A stretch of DNA of 64,000 nucleotides from Gammaproteobacteria bacterium (GTDB taxonomy: Bacteria > Pseudomonadota > Gammaproteobacteria > UBA6429 > Thiohalophilaceae). The notes below the pieces were generated by a model. It was given only the letters and a program-made list of their open reading frames with translations. It was not told the DNA's origin and did not search any database. Of the stretch, positions 56,592 to 64,000 are shown piece by piece (position 1 is the first letter of the stretch; every line of letters starts with the position of its first letter). The stretch lies in contig JAHECZ010000001.1 of assembly GCA_024641475.1 (NCBI GenBank), positions 1-64,000 on the forward strand, read 5' to 3'. The position numbers were made by a program, and so were the translations under genes.

Positions 56592-57527
56592 TTAATGTTT
56601 AATCGGTTTGGTACTTGAATGTCGTATTTCCGGCTCGCTTACCAGCGAAGTTTGACTTGGCGGGGTAACCGGGTCGGCTGCAGCGGTGTTACCACGCAGA
56701 TTTGAATTGATCGCATCCCAACCATAGGCACGGGATAGCAACTGATCGAGCCGCTTGAACTTGACCGGATCAGCGACATTAAAAGTTACTGCATTACGGC
56801 TAAACCGTTCAAACACCGGTTTGGCAACCTTCATGGAATCAGGATTCGTCAGCAAGGCGATTAACGCCTTGCGCTGTTGTGCAGATACTTTGTTATTGGC
56901 GGTTATTGCATCATTGGGTGCAAGCGGGCTCTTATAAATTATCTTGTAACCGGCGCGTTGTGCCTCAGACAGTTTATAAAATGTTTTATCCCGCAATACC
57001 GCTGCCGTACACTTACCCGCGCTAAAATCAGCGAAGACTTTATCCTCACCCTGCACAAGGTGTAAGGTAGGTTCAGTGGCGCTCATGTCATAATTATGCA
57101 GTAACATTAAAGTCCCTAGCTGGGGAGTCAATTGCGCGCAAACCTGTTCATAAACCAAATCATGCATCGTATTGACCTTAGTCCTGCCTAGCGGAACGAC
57201 GACCAAAAACTGCAGATTTTCCGGCAAATTCACCAGTAATGTGTGATTGAGATTTTCGACTCGCCATTGTGAAAAATGCGGACCGTCAAACACGATATCG
57301 TAGTGCCCTTTTTGCATGGCAACGGAGTAAGTAAGGAAGTTTTTTGGATGTTCGTAGCTTATTTTTTCACCAATTGCACGACTCATTGCCTGCACAAGCG
57401 GTTCATAGGTCGCACGCTCATCTGCTTCATTCCCTCTGGGAGGCGCGCTAAAGATTAAATCGGCTAGTACATTGGTATTAATTGAAAGAAACAGAGCTAC
57501 AATGATGAAAGTATGCAATTTGATCAT
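56592..57527 (-). CDS. PhnD/SsuA-type periplasmic phosphate/phosphonate-like binding protein
   Basis: A 311-residue exported binder with a signal peptide (LFLSINTNVLA). The body carries FSAPPRGNEADERATYEPLVQAM and YDIVFDGPHFSQWRVENL, typical of the PhnD family. The C-terminus has a low-complexity Pro/Thr/Ser tail (AAADPVTPPSQTSLVSEPEI). No permease or ATPase gene is adjacent, so it may serve a transporter elsewhere or a sensor. The ligand is unknown; family names refer to phosphonate but this is not decided here. Confidence 0.82.
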   Translation of the reverse strand: MIKLHTFIIVALFLSINTNVLADLIFSAPPRGNEADERATYEPLVQAMSRAIGEKISYEHPKNFLTYSVAMQKGHYDIVFDGPHFSQWRVENLNHTLLVNLPENLQFLVVVPLGRTKVNTMHDLVYEQVCAQLTPQLGTLMLLHNYDMSATEPTLHLVQGEDKVFADFSAGKCTAAVLRDKTFYKLSEAQRAGYKIIYKSPLAPNDAITANNKVSAQQRKALIALLTNPDSMKVAKPVFERFSRNAVTFNVADPVKFKRLDQLLSRAYGWDAINSNLRGNTAAADPVTPPSQTSLVSEPEIRHSSTKPIKH

Positions 57528-57918
57528 AAGTCCATTTATCTCTAGTTATAATAATACTGTGGGTTGAATAATAGATATTTACACTTGGGATGGCAAGGAA
57601 AAATATCCTGATTCTCGGCTACGATTCAACCACTTGCGACTTGAACCTGCGAATCATATGATTGGCGCAAAATAAGGAATATAAATCACATCAGATAACC
57701 ATGATATGGCCAACCAAATTTGCCAGCCTTACTCTACCAGATGAAAAACCACAGCTCTCGGACTTCAATTTTGTATTACCGACCTGACTACATGAAATCA
57801 CTACTGCAAGAATAACCCTGTTGTCACATTTACTATCCAGCAAGCCAGTTCGAGTGATGGATAATGTATAAAATCTCAATCCGAGTAACTCCCCGTTCTT
57901 CAAATACGTTGCAATTTT
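57528..57918. other. Gene-free region upstream of the repeats
   Basis: No supported gene. Minor ORFs in the track here run into the hairpin repeats and have no ribosome site. The strand is AT-rich next to the binding-protein gene and could hold its promoter. Confidence 0.5.
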
Positions 57919-58001
57919 GTCGACGATTTTGTTGGGAACAAAATCGAACAAGCTTTAGCTTGCCCGTAGAGCGAAAACCAAGGATGGTTTTCGTTAACCC
58001 C
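57919..58001. repeat. Hairpin repeat B, copy 1
   Basis: An 83-base unit beginning GTCGACGATTTTG and ending TTAACCCC. It contains CGATTTTGT/ACAAAATCG, AAGC/GCTT and GAAAACC/GGTTTTC stems. It differs from copy 2 by one base (GTAGAGC versus GTAGGGC), which weakens one hairpin. Confidence 0.9.
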
Positions 58002-58044
58002 GCTCCTACGTTCGAATTCCAATGCAAAACCAATAAAACAAAAA

Positions 58045-58075
58045 GGCCCGTCTGAAAAACCAGACGGGCCTTTTT
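58045..58075 (-). terminator. Terminator-like hairpin 1 downstream of tRNA-Glu
   Basis: GGCCCGTCTG, loop AAAAAC, CAGACGGGCC, flanked by an A run on one side and a T run on the other, so it could act in both directions. It is one of three similar hairpins. Confidence 0.8.
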
Positions 58076-58080
58076 GTTTT

Positions 58081-58176
58081 ATATGGCGTCCCCAAGGGGA
58101 TTACTCGGCTTCGCCTCGCCCTCCGGGCAGTGTCACTTCGTGACACTGTTCGACTTTGCTTACGCAAAGTCGTCGA
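58081..58176. repeat. Repeat A, copy 1 (tRNA-Glu 3' fragment plus hairpins)
   Basis: A 96-base unit starting ATATGGCGTCCCCAAGGGGATT, which copies the last part of the tRNA-Glu gene including its CCA end (on the minus strand). It continues with GGC-TTC-GCC, GCCC-TCC-GGGC, AGTGTCAC-TTC-GTGACACT and CGACTTTGC-TTAC-GCAAAGTCG hairpins. It is identical to copy 2 at 58334. Confidence 0.92.
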
Positions 58177-58254
58177 CGATTTTGTTGGGAACAAAATCGA
58201 ACAAGCTTTAGCTTGCCCGTAGGGCGAAAACCAAGGATGGTTTTCGTTAACCCC
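58172..58254. repeat. Hairpin repeat B, copy 2
   Basis: The 83-base second copy, following repeat A copy 1 with a 5-base overlap. Together they form eight successive short hairpins over about 140 bases. Confidence 0.9.
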
Positions 58255-58300
58255 ATTTCCGATGTTCGAATCAACATTTGAAAACCCAATAAATAAAAAA

Positions 58301-58329
58301 GCCCGTCTAAAAATCAGACGGGCTTTTTT
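58301..58329 (-). terminator. Terminator-like hairpin 2 downstream of tRNA-Glu
   Basis: GCCCGTCT and AGACGGGC stem with a 7-base A-rich loop, between A and T runs. It is nearly identical to hairpin 3. Confidence 0.8.
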
Positions 58330-58333
58330 ATTT

Positions 58334-58429
58334 ATATGGCGTCCCCAAGGGGATTACTCGGCTTCGCCTCGCCCTCCGGGCAGTGTCACTTCGTGACACT
58401 GTTCGACTTTGCTTACGCAAAGTCGTCGA
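58334..58429. repeat. Repeat A, copy 2 (tRNA-Glu 3' fragment plus hairpins)
   Basis: An exact 96-base copy of the unit at 58081, starting 253 bases later. It is not followed by repeat B but by a stretch containing GTAACAGGGGTTCGAAT (58443-58459), an inverted copy of the tRNA-Glu T-arm. Confidence 0.92.
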
Positions 58430-58486
58430 ACCGCTGATTGATGTAACAGGGGTTCGAATACTTTTGTAAACCCAATAAATAAAAAA

Positions 58487-58515
58487 GCCCGTCTAAAAAT
58501 CAGACGGGCTTTTTT
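58487..58515 (-). terminator. Terminator of tRNA-Glu (hairpin 3)
   Basis: Stem GCCCGTCT/AGACGGGC with an A/T-rich flank, 8 bases beyond the CCA end of tRNA-Glu on the minus strand. It should be the primary terminator for that transcript. Confidence 0.85.
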
Positions 58516-58522
58516 ATTTATA

Positions 58523-58599
58523 TGGCGTCCCCAAGGGGATTCGAACCCCTGTTACCGCCGTGAAAGGGCGATGTCCTAGGCCGGCTAGACGATGGGGAC
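58523..58599 (-). tRNA. tRNA-Glu (anticodon UUC)
   Basis: The minus strand folds as a full cloverleaf: GTCCCC acceptor, D arm, anticodon loop CCCTTTCACGG with TTC, T arm ACAGGGGTTCGAATCCCCT and GGGGACG plus encoded CCA. It is 77 bases and close to the gammaproteobacterial glutamate tRNA. Repeats of its last 20 or so bases occur downstream. Confidence 0.97.
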
Positions 58600-58612
58600 G
58601 CAGACGTGCTCT

Positions 58613-58813
58613 TTACTGCTCTTTATCAGTGGGTCCACTTAACAGAATTCCGACCAATCCCGTCAGTACACTGATAAATCCGATTGGTATCAAACCTAAC
58701 CAACCAATGGCGGTGTTATCCCGGTTCACAAACATGACCGTGAATCCCACCAGCATGCCCACGACAATCAGGGCAATGCCGACGTATACCATCATCCGTC
58801 CAAATCGTTTCAT
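58613..58813 (-). CDS. Small two-helix membrane protein
   Basis: A 66-residue product with two hydrophobic segments (VYVGIALIVVGMLVGFTVMF and IGWLGLIPIGFISVLTGLVG) separated by a polar turn NRDNTA. A second ATG pair (MMVYVG) near the start has a better GGACGG ribosome site and may be the true start, giving about 60 residues. It lies between two tRNA genes, behind a terminator, so it must have its own promoter or use read-through. I do not recognise a named family. Confidence 0.65.
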   Translation of the reverse strand: MKRFGRMMVYVGIALIVVGMLVGFTVMFVNRDNTAIGWLGLIPIGFISVLTGLVGILLSGPTDKEQ

Positions 58814-58823
58814 GTCAAAAATA

Positions 58824-58847
58824 AAAGGGCCGCAGTACTGGCCCTTT
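58824..58847 (-). terminator. Terminator after tRNA-Ala
   Basis: On the minus strand AAAGGGCC, loop AGTACTGC and GGCCCTTT are followed by TATTTTT. It lies 8 bases after the tRNA-Ala CCA end. Confidence 0.88.
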
Positions 58848-58855
58848 CACGAACC

Positions 58856-58931
<76 letters not shown>

Positions 58932-58948
58932 GAAAAAACGGAACGCGA

Positions 58949-58977
58949 ACTCTACGCGAGTCATGCGGCCCTGTCAA
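58949..58977 (-). promoter_or_regulatory. Sigma-70 promoter of tRNA-Ala
   Basis: On the minus strand TTGACA, a 17-base spacer and TAGAGT, followed by a GC-rich start region. It lies about 17 bases upstream of the tRNA 5' end. Confidence 0.85.
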
Positions 58978-59035
58978 TATAAATTCTGAGGCGCCGTGAT
59001 TTTTTTTGCTGTGATATCAATATGTTAGGTGACAT

Positions 59036-60727
59036 TCACTTGCCCGCTTTGGCCCAGGTATCACGTAAAGTCACCGTGCGGTTAAAGACCCGCTTTCCCA
59101 GTGCCAACATCTTCTCGTCCAGACAAAAATAGCCTTCGCGTTCGAACTGAAACCGATCCGTGGCTGTTGCTTCAGCCAGCGCAGGTTCCAACGCACAGGC
59201 AGTCAAAGGCTGTAACGAGCCAGGATTCAGAAACGCGGTGTACTCCTTGTTCTCTTTGCTGCTGGCAGCATCGGGATTCGGTACGTTAAATAACCGATCA
59301 TATAAGCGCACTTCGGTACGCACGGCATGTCTGGCGCTGACCCAATGGATCACCCCGCCGACTTTGCGACCTTCGGGATTCACACCCAGTGTGGCGGCGT
59401 CATAACTGCAGCGCAATTCGGTAACATTACCTTGTGCGTCTTTTATGACTTCATCGCAGCGCATCACATAGGCATTACGCAAACGCACTTCGCCGCCGGG
59501 TATCAACCGTTTGAACCCTTTGGGTGGTTGTTCCATGAAATCATTGCGATCGATATAGAGTTCATTCGTAAACGGAATCTGCCGATTGCCCAACTCCGGT
59601 TTTTGCGGATGATTGGCTGCATCGAGATACTCAATTTTATCTACCGGACAATTCGTTAACGTCACTTTCAATGGATTCAATACGGCCATACGACGGATTG
59701 CCCGTTCATTGAGATCGGTGCGGATGCAATCTTCCAGCACACTCATTTCAACGACATTATCGGATTTGGTCACACCGATGCGATTACAAAAGTCGCGCAA
59801 CGATTCCGGCGTAAAACCGCGACGACGCATTCCGGCAATGGTTGGCATACGCGGATCGCTCCAGCCATCGACCAATTGCTTCTGCACCAGTTCAGTGAGC
59901 TTGCGTTTGCTCATTACGGTGTATTCGAGATTCAAGCGCGAGAATTCGATTTGCTGCGGATGACACGGCGTCTTTAAGGTATCCAATACCCAATCATACA
60001 AGGGCCGATGATCTTCGAATTCCAGTGTACAGATCGAATGGGTAATGCCTTCGAGCATGTCCGACAGACAATGCGTGTAGTCATACATCGGGTAGATGCA
60101 CCAGCTCTTGCCGGTCTGGTGGTGGTCGGCGTCTTTCTTGATGCGGTAGATCGTCGGATCCCGCAGATTGATATTCGGTGAGGTCATATCGATCTTGGCA
60201 CGCAGTACCCGCGAGCCATCCGCGAATTCGCCTGTGCGCATGCGATCGAACAAACCCAGATTTTCGGCGACGGTGCGATTGCGATAGGGGCTATCCTTGC
60301 CGGGTTGCGTCAAGGTGCCACGCAATTCACGCATTTGTTCGGAATTCAGATCACAGACATACGCCTTGCCAAGCTTGATCAACTGCACCGCGAAGTCATA
60401 CAACTTGTCGAAGTAATCCGAGGCGTAATACAGATTGGTCCATTGATAACCTAACCATTGCACATCCTGTTTGATCGACTCGACGTATTCGATGTCTTCC
60501 TTGGCCGGATTGGTATCATCAAAACGCAGATTGCAACTGCCGTTGTAGTCCTGCGCAATACCAAAATTCAATACAATGGATTTGGCATGACCAATGTGCA
60601 GATAACCGTTAGGTTCGGGCGGAAAGCGCGTTGCCACCCTGCCCTGATTCTTGCCGGCTGCCAAATCCGCATCGATGATCTGCCGGATAAAATTAGTAGG
60701 TCGTGGCGTGGTGGTTTCGTCGTTCAT
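59036..60727 (-). CDS. glnS: Glutaminyl-tRNA synthetase
   Basis: GlnRS charges tRNA-Gln directly; it is found in gammaproteobacteria and some other lineages. The catalytic core has the HIGH motif in [15 protein letters not shown] and KMSKS-like [11 protein letters not shown]. The acidic [32 protein letters not shown] and the two C-terminal beta-barrel regions are also visible. The track start at 60769 is inside gltX; the ATG at 60727 ([16 protein letters not shown]) with AGGAAACGGT gives 563 residues. It follows gltX by 16 bases, so the two synthetases are probably co-transcribed. Confidence 0.95.
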   Translation of the reverse strand: MNDETTTPRPTNFIRQIIDADLAAGKNQGRVATRFPPEPNGYLHIGHAKSIVLNFGIAQDYNGSCNLRFDDTNPAKEDIEYVESIKQDVQWLGYQWTNLYYASDYFDKLYDFAVQLIKLGKAYVCDLNSEQMRELRGTLTQPGKDSPYRNRTVAENLGLFDRMRTGEFADGSRVLRAKIDMTSPNINLRDPTIYRIKKDADHHQTGKSWCIYPMYDYTHCLSDMLEGITHSICTLEFEDHRPLYDWVLDTLKTPCHPQQIEFSRLNLEYTVMSKRKLTELVQKQLVDGWSDPRMPTIAGMRRRGFTPESLRDFCNRIGVTKSDNVVEMSVLEDCIRTDLNERAIRRMAVLNPLKVTLTNCPVDKIEYLDAANHPQKPELGNRQIPFTNELYIDRNDFMEQPPKGFKRLIPGGEVRLRNAYVMRCDEVIKDAQGNVTELRCSYDAATLGVNPEGRKVGGVIHWVSARHAVRTEVRLYDRLFNVPNPDAASSKENKEYTAFLNPGSLQPLTACALEPALAEATATDRFQFEREGYFCLDEKMLALGKRVFNRTVTLRDTWAKAGK

Positions 60728-60743
60728 ACCGTTTCCTGTCGAA

Positions 60744-62156
60744 CTAGGCATTTGCGCCCAGATATGCAATGGCTTTATCCAGACGCACTAATGTTGCATC
60801 GCGTCCGATTAAATAGAGTGTGACATCAATCGAGGGCGAAACTGAACCACCGGTTACCGCAATGCGTACCGGTTGGGCAATCTTGCCGAGTTTCAGGCCC
60901 AACTCTTCGGCGGTATCCTTGAGCGCCTGATGCAATGGTTCCTTTTGCCAGTCAGTTAATGCGGCGAATTTTTCACGCAATAAACTAAAGGCAGGCACCA
61001 AGTCCACAGAAAAATGTTTTTTCACATCATCCGGGTTATAACCATCCAGCGGCCGGTAAAAGCAGGCACTGGCCTGCGCCATTTCCACCAGCGTCTTGCA
61101 GCGCTCCTGCTGTACCTTGATTACTTCGACTATATCCGGTCCCTGGGTGGGATCGATATTGAGTTTGGTAAAGTGATGAGTCAAATGCCGTGCGAGGTGC
61201 TCGGGTGCCGCACTCTTTATATAATGCTGGTTCACCCACAATAATTTACTTTTATTGATGCTGGACGCGGAATGATTGATGTCGGTGATATCGAATAACT
61301 GAATCAATTCTTCCAGCGTAAAGATTTCCTGATCGCCATGTGACCAGCCCAGCCGCGCCAGATAATTCAGCAAAGCCTCCGGCAGATAGCCTGCGTCACG
61401 GTACGCCATCACACTAGCGGATTCACCATGCACACGCTTGGAAAGTTTGACGCCATCCTCCGCCAGGATCATCGGTGCATGGGCATACACCGGAATCGAT
61501 GCACCCATGGCGTTTAACATATTGATCTGACGTGGGGTGTTATTCAGATGATCATCACCACGGATCACATGGGTGATTTTCATGTCAAAGTCATCGACGA
61601 CGACGGTGAAGTTATACGTCGGAGTACCATCCGACCGCGCAATGATCAAATCATCGAGTTCGCTATTGGCAATCACGACTTTACCGCGCACCACATCGTT
61701 GATCACCACATTACCGTCGAGTGGATTTTTAAACCGCACCACCGGTTGCACACCCGCAGGCGCTGGTCCCTGCCGGTGCCGACAACGGCCGTCATAACGG
61801 GGCTTTTCCTTGCGCGCCATTTGCGACTCGCGCATGGCGGTGAGCTCGTCTTTGGAACAATAGCAATGGTAGGCCTTGCCTTCCTGGAGTAACTGCGCAA
61901 TGACTTCTTTGTAGCGATCAAAACGTTTGGTCTGGTAAAACGGGCCTTCGTCGTAGTCGAGCCCCAGCCAGGTCATGCCTTCCAGAATCGCGTTCACCGA
62001 CTCGGCAGTGGAGCGCTCCAAATCGGTATCTTCTATTCTTAATATAAAGGTGCCGGCGTGTTTGCGGGCATACAGCCACGAAAACAGCGCCACACGGGCG
62101 CCGCCAATGTGCAGATAACCGGTGGGACTGGGGGCAAAGCGGGTGCGAATCGTCAT
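60744..62156 (-). CDS. gltX: Glutamyl-tRNA synthetase
   Basis: GltX charges tRNA-Glu. The 470-residue product shows [22 protein letters not shown] (HIGH motif, in parts), the zinc-type knuckle [15 protein letters not shown] with [24 protein letters not shown] and the KMSKS-like VKLSKRVHG. The C-terminal helical anticodon-binding domain is present. It lies next to glnS and is read toward tRNA-Ala. Length is normal for the family. Confidence 0.95.
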   Translation of the reverse strand: MTIRTRFAPSPTGYLHIGGARVALFSWLYARKHAGTFILRIEDTDLERSTAESVNAILEGMTWLGLDYDEGPFYQTKRFDRYKEVIAQLLQEGKAYHCYCSKDELTAMRESQMARKEKPRYDGRCRHRQGPAPAGVQPVVRFKNPLDGNVVINDVVRGKVVIANSELDDLIIARSDGTPTYNFTVVVDDFDMKITHVIRGDDHLNNTPRQINMLNAMGASIPVYAHAPMILAEDGVKLSKRVHGESASVMAYRDAGYLPEALLNYLARLGWSHGDQEIFTLEELIQLFDITDINHSASSINKSKLLWVNQHYIKSAAPEHLARHLTHHFTKLNIDPTQGPDIVEVIKVQQERCKTLVEMAQASACFYRPLDGYNPDDVKKHFSVDLVPAFSLLREKFAALTDWQKEPLHQALKDTAEELGLKLGKIAQPVRIAVTGGSVSPSIDVTLYLIGRDATLVRLDKAIAYLGANA

Positions 62157-62210
62157 AGGGTCGGTATTTTACCCGTTCGGGATCAAAAAGATAGCCACAC
62201 CAGCGGCGGT

Positions 62211-62239
62211 TTGACCCTGTGGATTACCGCTTTTAGAAT
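62211..62239 (+). promoter_or_regulatory. Sigma-70 promoter of tRNA-Val
   Basis: TTGACC (62211-62216), a 17-base spacer and TAGAAT (62234-62239), 11 bases from the tRNA 5' end. It overlaps the gltX upstream region on the other strand. Confidence 0.85.
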
Positions 62240-62250
62240 AACCAATGCGC

Positions 62251-62325
62251 GGGCGGTTAGCTCAGCGGGAGAGCACTGCCTTCACACGGCAGGGGCCACT
62301 GGTTCGATCCCAGTACCGCCCACCA
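62251..62325 (+). tRNA. tRNA-Val (anticodon CAC)
   Basis: The plus strand gives GGGCGGTTAGCTCAGCGGGA, anticodon stem CTGCC-TTCACAC-GGCAG with CAC, T arm ACTGGTTCGATCCCAGT and acceptor ACCGCCCA with CCA encoded. It is 75 bases. It reads GUG codons and stands alone between gltX and pldA. Confidence 0.95.
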
Positions 62326-62341
62326 GTTTCACAGTAACGAG

Positions 62342-63235
62342 TTATAACCAGTTGTTCAGCATGACTCCCATACCAATGCGACGCGTTGAGTGGTTGTAGT
62401 CGATCAGGCTTTCGCCGTAGCCATTGAAGATCTGCACATAGCCCTGCAATTTGCTTTTGATGGGAAAACTGTAATCGATCTGCAATGCGCCACGATTGTT
62501 GCCCTTGAAGTTCAAATTATTGCGTAGCATCAGTCCCATGCGCTTGCCGTCGTTGCGCGCCCACATGGCGGTTAATTCGAACGATCCCAGGTATTGGCCG
62601 ATATCCGGATTATCGTCACCGGCCGGATCGAGCGGATAGCTTTTGCTATCCTCCGGAATGCGATACCAGGGTTTTAAACTGAAATAAAACTTTTCATATT
62701 CAAAAATAAAATTGGCGTAAACCCGATTCCAGCTGCGCGACCAGGGCTGGGAACGGCCATTGGACTGGTGACTCACGCCGAATACCATGGCGCGAGTGTA
62801 AGGATGTTGCTCGTCGTGCGGTAACACGAACTGCCACATGATCTCCGGTTCATAATTGGTTTCGCGAAACGGACTGGAGATGGCTTTGTTAAACATTTGC
62901 CAATTCGACTGCTGGGTGTATCCAAATAATACATCGCCGCCCAGCAAGCCATCGTAGACATCGACCTTGAAACTGATCTGAAACTTGATCTCCCAGGGTT
63001 GCAGATGACCTTCAGCCTCATAGGCACCGGCAACATTGCTCAGCATGAGATAATTGGGTTTATGCGGTGTCAGCGCAAACAAGGATGCACGCGCCTTGCG
63101 TTCCTCGGCAAGCCGTTGTTCAAAAGCCGTGTCGGGTTCTACTACCGCTGGTGAAATCGGTGCAGCTTCTTGCACATGAGCAAGTGAAACATTGCTGCCG
63201 CATATAACGAATAGCGCTATATGACGCCAGGTCAT
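62342..63235 (-). CDS. pldA: Outer membrane phospholipase A1
   Basis: PldA is a dimeric outer-membrane beta-barrel lipase that removes misplaced phospholipids. The active site is visible in VSHQSNGRSQPWSRSWNR, with His156, Ser158 and Asn170 at exactly the spacing of the E. coli residues. A signal peptide (ALFVICGSNVSLA) is present and the mature body is made of alternating strands ending in a C-terminal aromatic-type residue (NNWL). The track start at 63295 is in the upstream gene; ATG at 63235 with AAGGAT gives 297 residues. It begins 1 base after the acyl-ligase stop. Confidence 0.93.
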   Translation of the reverse strand: MTWRHIALFVICGSNVSLAHVQEAAPISPAVVEPDTAFEQRLAEERKARASLFALTPHKPNYLMLSNVAGAYEAEGHLQPWEIKFQISFKVDVYDGLLGGDVLFGYTQQSNWQMFNKAISSPFRETNYEPEIMWQFVLPHDEQHPYTRAMVFGVSHQSNGRSQPWSRSWNRVYANFIFEYEKFYFSLKPWYRIPEDSKSYPLDPAGDDNPDIGQYLGSFELTAMWARNDGKRMGLMLRNNLNFKGNNRGALQIDYSFPIKSKLQGYVQIFNGYGESLIDYNHSTRRIGMGVMLNNWL

Positions 63236-63236
63236 T

Positions 63237-64000
63237 TTATCCTTGTGCTTTACTATCAATAAATTTAGCCACTTCGTTGACCGTCTGATATTCAAACAGA
63301 TCGGTCACGTCGACGACGCCGGGATAGATTTCGTCGATACGCTGATGAATTTCTGTCAAGGTCAGTGAGCTGATGCCGACTTCAAAGAAGTTATCATCCG
63401 CGTTTAATGCCTTGTCTTTAATGAATTGGTGGAAGACATCCAATAGCGCAGCTGCAGTGGTGCCGAGGCCATGACTGGACTGGGCATGCGCTGCCACAAT
63501 GAGTTGATCTATCTGTGCCAGTGCTGCGTCGAATTCACCCTGTAAATAGGCATCGCCGAGGATACGACGTTGTAACTTGCCGCTGGTGGTTTTGGGAATA
63601 CGCTGCACCGGAACCACGTGTCGCACTTCCAGACCGGTTTGCTCATTGATATGCCGATTCACATCGCGGGCAATACCGACAAAATCTTTCAGATCAGCAC
63701 GGAATAACACAAACACCACCAGCTCATCGGTATCACTGTGATCACGCCGCACACCATAGGCCACCACTTTGCCCAACTCGAGTTCGGGAAGATGTAATGC
63801 CACCGCTTCGATATCATGCGGGTAATAATTCAGACCATTGGCAAAAATAATATCTTTATGGCGGCCGGTGATGATCAACTCACCGTCCTTGCTGAGAAAA
63901 CCCAGGTCACCGGTATTCAACCAGCCATCGCCGGTGAGCGCATCGCGATTGGCTTCGTCATCCAGATAATACCCGGCTGTCACGCTCGGTCCTTTGATCT
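63237..64000 (-). CDS. Acyl-AMP ligase C-terminal part with a fused carrier-protein domain (cut by window edge)
   Basis: The frame is open to the right edge; the track's start at 63983 is an internal GTG, preceded by in-frame IKGPS, which is conserved in ANL ligases. It carries LTGDGWLNTGDLGFL, TGRHKDIIFANGLNYYPHDIE and the catalytic-lysine region RIPKTTSGKLQRR. A C-terminal acyl-carrier-like domain (about 75 residues) has the phosphopantetheine site FFEVGISSLTLTEIH and a DLFEYQTVNEVAKFI helix. A ligase-carrier fusion suggests loading of a fatty or amino acid for lipid or natural-product synthesis. The product is unknown and the N-terminus is outside the window. Confidence 0.9.
   Translation of the reverse strand, partial: IKGPSVTAGYYLDDEANRDALTGDGWLNTGDLGFLSKDGELIITGRHKDIIFANGLNYYPHDIEAVALHLPELELGKVVAYGVRRDHSDTDELVVFVLFRADLKDFVGIARDVNRHINEQTGLEVRHVVPVQRIPKTTSGKLQRRILGDAYLQGEFDAALAQIDQLIVAAHAQSSHGLGTTAAALLDVFHQFIKDKALNADDNFFEVGISSLTLTEIHQRIDEIYPGVVDVTDLFEYQTVNEVAKFIDSKAQG

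Noticed and set aside
57691-58289. Minus-strand ORFs at 57691-57951, 57833-58033, 58006-58194 and 58101-58289
   Set aside because: They translate the hairpin repeats and their similarity to each other follows from the DNA repeat. No ribosome sites or coding pattern were seen. The E. coli tyrT region does encode a small basic protein, so this was considered.
57919-58599. CRISPR array
   Set aside because: Repeats are too long and irregular, with no regular spacers and no cas genes.

Overview
The window looks like a piece of a gammaproteobacterial chromosome of middling GC content. Three things support this: the conserved order bamA-rseP-dxr-cdsA-uppS-frr-pyrH-tsf-rpsB facing map-glnD-dap, tRNA genes with an encoded CCA end, and the pairing glnS/gltX plus pldA. 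The genus cannot be read from the sequence. All calls rest on the sequence and the supplied ORF track; no database search was possible.

Layout. (1) 1-8.4 kb, minus strand: envelope and translation housekeeping, ending in a bamA cut by the left edge. (2) 8.4-16.6 kb: map and glnD, then a VOC protein and an EamA exporter on the minus strand, then dapC-dapD-dapE for lysine and peptidoglycan. (3) 16.6-23.8 kb, minus strand: a DUF302-like protein, tsaB, a DinG/YoaA helicase, a hypothetical protein, a TPR lipoprotein, PBP1b and a disordered protein. (4) 24.0-30.4 kb, plus strand: an NlpC/P60 lipoprotein, then a tight cluster of an unknown protein, a HEAT-repeat Ser/Thr kinase, two PilT-type ATPases and an FHA protein. 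This looks like phosphosignalling wired to type IV pilus retraction.

(5) 30.5-49.1 kb is a nitrogen-scavenging island. A sigma-54-like promoter and a guanidine-I (ykkC) riboswitch precede an ABC importer, two urea-carboxylase-associated proteins (carboxyguanidine deiminase), a biotin-dependent guanidine/urea carboxylase and allophanate hydrolase. A convergent GntR/FCD regulator follows. A second sigma-54-like promoter, with a perfect palindrome over its predicted start, drives a BMP-type ABC importer, two isochorismatase-fold cysteine hydrolases (biuret/triuret-hydrolase-like) and a cupin. A convergent MFS gene closes the island. The proposed logic is that guanidine and a biuret-like ureide are both converted to allophanate and finally to ammonia and CO2.

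(6) 49.4-57.5 kb: a hybrid histidine kinase, a PilZ-like protein, an ABC-F ATPase and an orphan PhnD-like binding protein. (7) 57.5-64 kb: tRNA-Glu with an unusual downstream array of repeated tRNA 3' fragments, terminators and chained hairpins, then a small membrane protein, tRNA-Ala, glnS, gltX, tRNA-Val, pldA and an acyl ligase-carrier protein cut by the right edge.

The points most worth following up are the kinase/PilT cluster, the two-branch guanidine/ureide island with its sigma-54/GntR control site, and the tRNA-Glu distal repeats, which resemble in layout the E. coli tyrT distal repeats.
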